Positions 4,370-6,103 of a stretch of 6,103 nucleotides of DNA are shown piece after piece; the first letter of the stretch is position 1; the number at the start of each line of letters is the position of its first letter. The DNA is from Candidatus Aerophobota bacterium (GTDB lineage: Bacteria > Aerophobota > Aerophobia > Aerophobales > B3-G15). The translations under genes and the position numbers were made by a program. The stretch is from NCBI GenBank assembly GCA_003648845.1, contig QMQA01000079.1:1-6103 (forward strand). The letters are read 5' to 3'. The notes under the pieces are model-generated. The model was not told where the DNA came from and made no database searches. It was given only the letters and a program-made list of their open reading frames with translations.

Positions 4370-6103
4370 ATGGTAGAAAATTCAAAGGTTCTGCTCAGAA
4401 AAGAAAAAGAAAAAATTGTCCGATTCCATATCACCGTAAAAGGAATAGTTCAGGGAGTAGGTTTTCGTCCCTTTATATATAACCTTGCGAGGACCCATTC
4501 ATTATCAGGGTATGTTCTTAACAACACCCGGGGAGTTGATATAGAAGTAGAAGGGAAAAGGGAGGACATAGAGTTATTCTTGGAAGATATCCGCATTAAA
4601 CCCCCACCTCTTGCTGTGATTGAGGAGGTTAGCCGGGAAGAGTTTCCTCCTGTTGGTTATAGAAAATTCGAGATCAAGTCAAGCCGAAAGGATGAAGATA
4701 AGTTTCTTCCCATCTCTCCTGATATTAGTATATGCGATGATTGTCTCAAAGAACTATTTGATCCTCACGACAGACGTTACCTTTATCCTTTTATCAACTG
4801 TACCAATTGTGGTCCTCGATTTACCATAATAAAAGATATTCCTTATGACCGCCAGCGAACAACTATGAGCTCTTTTAAAATGTGCAGGGACTGTGAGCTG
4901 GAATATCATGATCCTTCGAACAGGAGATTCCATGCTCAGCCAAATGCCTGCTGGAAGTGTGGTCCAAGTGTAAAATTGCTTGATGAGGAAGGCAAAAGGA
5001 TAAAGGCTGATGACCCTATCCAAACTGCTGCTGAGTTTATAAGGGATGGGAAAATATTAGCAGTTAAAGGGATAGGAGGATATCATCTTGCCTGTGATGC
5101 CACAAAACCCCAGGTTGTGAGTAAATTAAGAGAAAGGAAGAACCGTGTAGATAAACCTTTTGCTTTAATGATGCTGAATATGGAGCAGATTAAAAAGTTT
5201 TGTGAAGTAAGCTGTGAAGAAGAGCGTCTTCTCCTATCTCCCCGCAGGCCCATTGTTCTTCTAAAAAGAAAAAGTGAGGATTCTCTTCCCCGGGAGATTG
5301 CACCAGGGAATAAATATCTTGGTGTTATGCTACCCTACACCCCGCTGCATTATCTTCTTTTAGAGAAGGTTAACCTTCCCCTCATTATGACAAGTGGTAA
5401 TATAAGTGAGGAGCCTATTGCTTACAAGGATGAGGATGCACTTTGTAGATTAAATAAAATTGCCGATGCTTTTCTTGTCCATAACAGGGAGATTCAAATT
5501 AGAGTGGACGATTCTGTTAGCAGGATAGTTGAAGGAAAGCCAATGCTCATACGCAGGTCTCGTGGTTACGCCCCTCAACCAGTAAAGTTGGGGTTTGAGG
5601 CTAAAAAATGTGTGCTGGCTGTGGGAGGACATTTGAAGAACACCTTCTGTTTTTTAAAGGGAAATCATGCCATCATCTCTCATCATATTGGTGATCTGGA
5701 AAATCTGGATGCGCTCTCATCTCTTGAGGAAGGAATAGAACATTATAGAAAAATTTTTTACTGCGAGCCTCAAATTATAGCCTGTGATATGCATCCCAAT
5801 TATGCCTCAACTTCCTTAGCAGAGGAGTATGCCAGAAAAAATTCTTTACCTTTAATTCCCATACAGCATCATCACGCCCATATAGCTTCTCTTTTGGCTG
5901 AAAAACATATTAATGAAAAAGTTATAGGAGTAGCATTTGATGGAAGTGGATTGGGAAATGATAAAAGGATATGGGGAGGAGAATTTTTAGTTGCCAATCA
6001 AAAAGAATTTGAAAGAGTAGCTCATCTTAGATACGTCCGCCTTCCAGGAGGAGAGGCAGCTATTAAGGAACCTTGGAGGATGGCTCTTTCTTATCTGTAC
6101 GAA
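4370..6103 (+). CDS. hypF: Carbamoyltransferase HypF, N-terminal 578 residues (3' end outside window)
   Basis: HypF uses carbamoyl phosphate and ATP to make carbamoyl-adenylate and passes the carbamoyl group to HypE, the first step toward the cyanide ligands of the [NiFe] site. The frame is open from ATG 4370 to the right edge, and full HypF is about 750 residues. Domains in order are as follows. Acylphosphatase at about 18-105 has GIVQGVGFRPF with Arg33 and a likely catalytic Asn51. The double zinc-finger region has Cys122/125, 144/147, 172/175 and 194/197, with exact CxxC spacings of 18, 24 and 18 residues. The YrdC-like domain at about 215-400 contains KGIGGYHLACDA, TSGNISEEPI and RRSRGYAP. 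The start of the Kae1-like carbamoyltransferase domain, from about 414, contains AVGGHLKNTFC, CDMHPNY, the QHHHAH metal site (His500/His504) and VAFDGSGLG (Asp524). It begins 11 bases after hycI, without a clear ribosome binding site. No disrupted motif is seen. Confidence 0.95.
   Translation, partial: MVENSKVLLRKEKEKIVRFHITVKGIVQGVGFRPFIYNLARTHSLSGYVLNNTRGVDIEVEGKREDIELFLEDIRIKPPPLAVIEEVSREEFPPVGYRKFEIKSSRKDEDKFLPISPDISICDDCLKELFDPHDRRYLYPFINCTNCGPRFTIIKDIPYDRQRTTMSSFKMCRDCELEYHDPSNRRFHAQPNACWKCGPSVKLLDEEGKRIKADDPIQTAAEFIRDGKILAVKGIGGYHLACDATKPQVVSKLRERKNRVDKPFALMMLNMEQIKKFCEVSCEEERLLLSPRRPIVLLKRKSEDSLPREIAPGNKYLGVMLPYTPLHYLLLEKVNLPLIMTSGNISEEPIAYKDEDALCRLNKIADAFLVHNREIQIRVDDSVSRIVEGKPMLIRRSRGYAPQPVKLGFEAKKCVLAVGGHLKNTFCFLKGNHAIISHHIGDLENLDALSSLEEGIEHYRKIFYCEPQIIACDMHPNYASTSLAEEYARKNSLPLIPIQHHHAHIASLLAEKHINEKVIGVAFDGSGLGNDKRIWGGEFLVANQKEFERVAHLRYVRLPGGEAAIKEPWRMALSYLYE

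Noticed and set aside
4620..5023. Open frames of 69 (+) and 89 (-) codons inside hypF
   Set aside because: They overlap the zinc-finger region of hypF, whose exact CxxC spacings prove the reading frame; these are shadows.
5450..5632. 60-codon open frame on the - strand inside hypF
   Set aside because: Opposite the conserved YrdC-like and linker region of hypF, with no support of its own.
1..6103. CRISPR array, tRNA, rRNA or insertion sequence
   Set aside because: No regularly spaced repeats, cloverleaf-like RNA, rRNA segment or transposase motif was seen; nearly all of the window is accounted for by conserved coding sequence.

Overview
The window looks like part of an energy-conserving [NiFe]-hydrogenase locus from an AT-rich, anaerobic prokaryote. 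It is most likely bacterial: the first genes have strong purine-rich Shine-Dalgarno sequences, including AAGGAGGTG before mrpF, and the genes are packed head to tail. The gene content resembles Mrp-linked group 4 (Mbh-type) membrane-bound hydrogenases, known from Thermococcales and from several anaerobic or thermophilic bacterial lineages. I cannot name the organism from this sequence.

Bases 1-3147 hold a Mrp-type cation/proton antiporter module in the canonical order B (3' end only), C, D, E, F, G. All are on the + strand, with start and stop codons overlapping or a few bases apart, so they are almost certainly one transcript. MrpD has the full set of proton-path charged residues, and MrpF and MrpG keep their family motifs. 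The module therefore looks functional, not decayed. After a 34-base gap, bases 3182-3793 encode a soluble 8Fe-8S ferredoxin-like subunit of the NuoI/HycF/MbhN family. It carries an extra C-terminal pair of CxxC motifs.

Bases 3794-3902 form the only sizeable intergenic gap. It contains a striking set of nested inverted repeats (3799-3876), followed by AT-rich DNA that could hold a promoter. Downstream come two hydrogenase maturation genes: hycI, the endopeptidase that trims the large-subunit C-terminus, and the first 578 codons of hypF, the carbamoyltransferase that starts CN-ligand synthesis. hypF runs off the right edge. Neither maturation gene has a recognisable Shine-Dalgarno sequence, unlike the genes before them.

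Together the genes suggest a complex that passes electrons from ferredoxin through the Fe-S subunit to a [NiFe] site making H2, and couples this to ion movement through the Mrp module. HycI and HypF would mature the [NiFe] site. The catalytic large and small subunits, the NuoH-like anchor, MrpA-like pieces and the other hyp genes are not in the window. The hydrogenase assignment therefore rests on the Fe-S subunit and on the maturation genes, especially the protease, which serves only [NiFe] large subunits.
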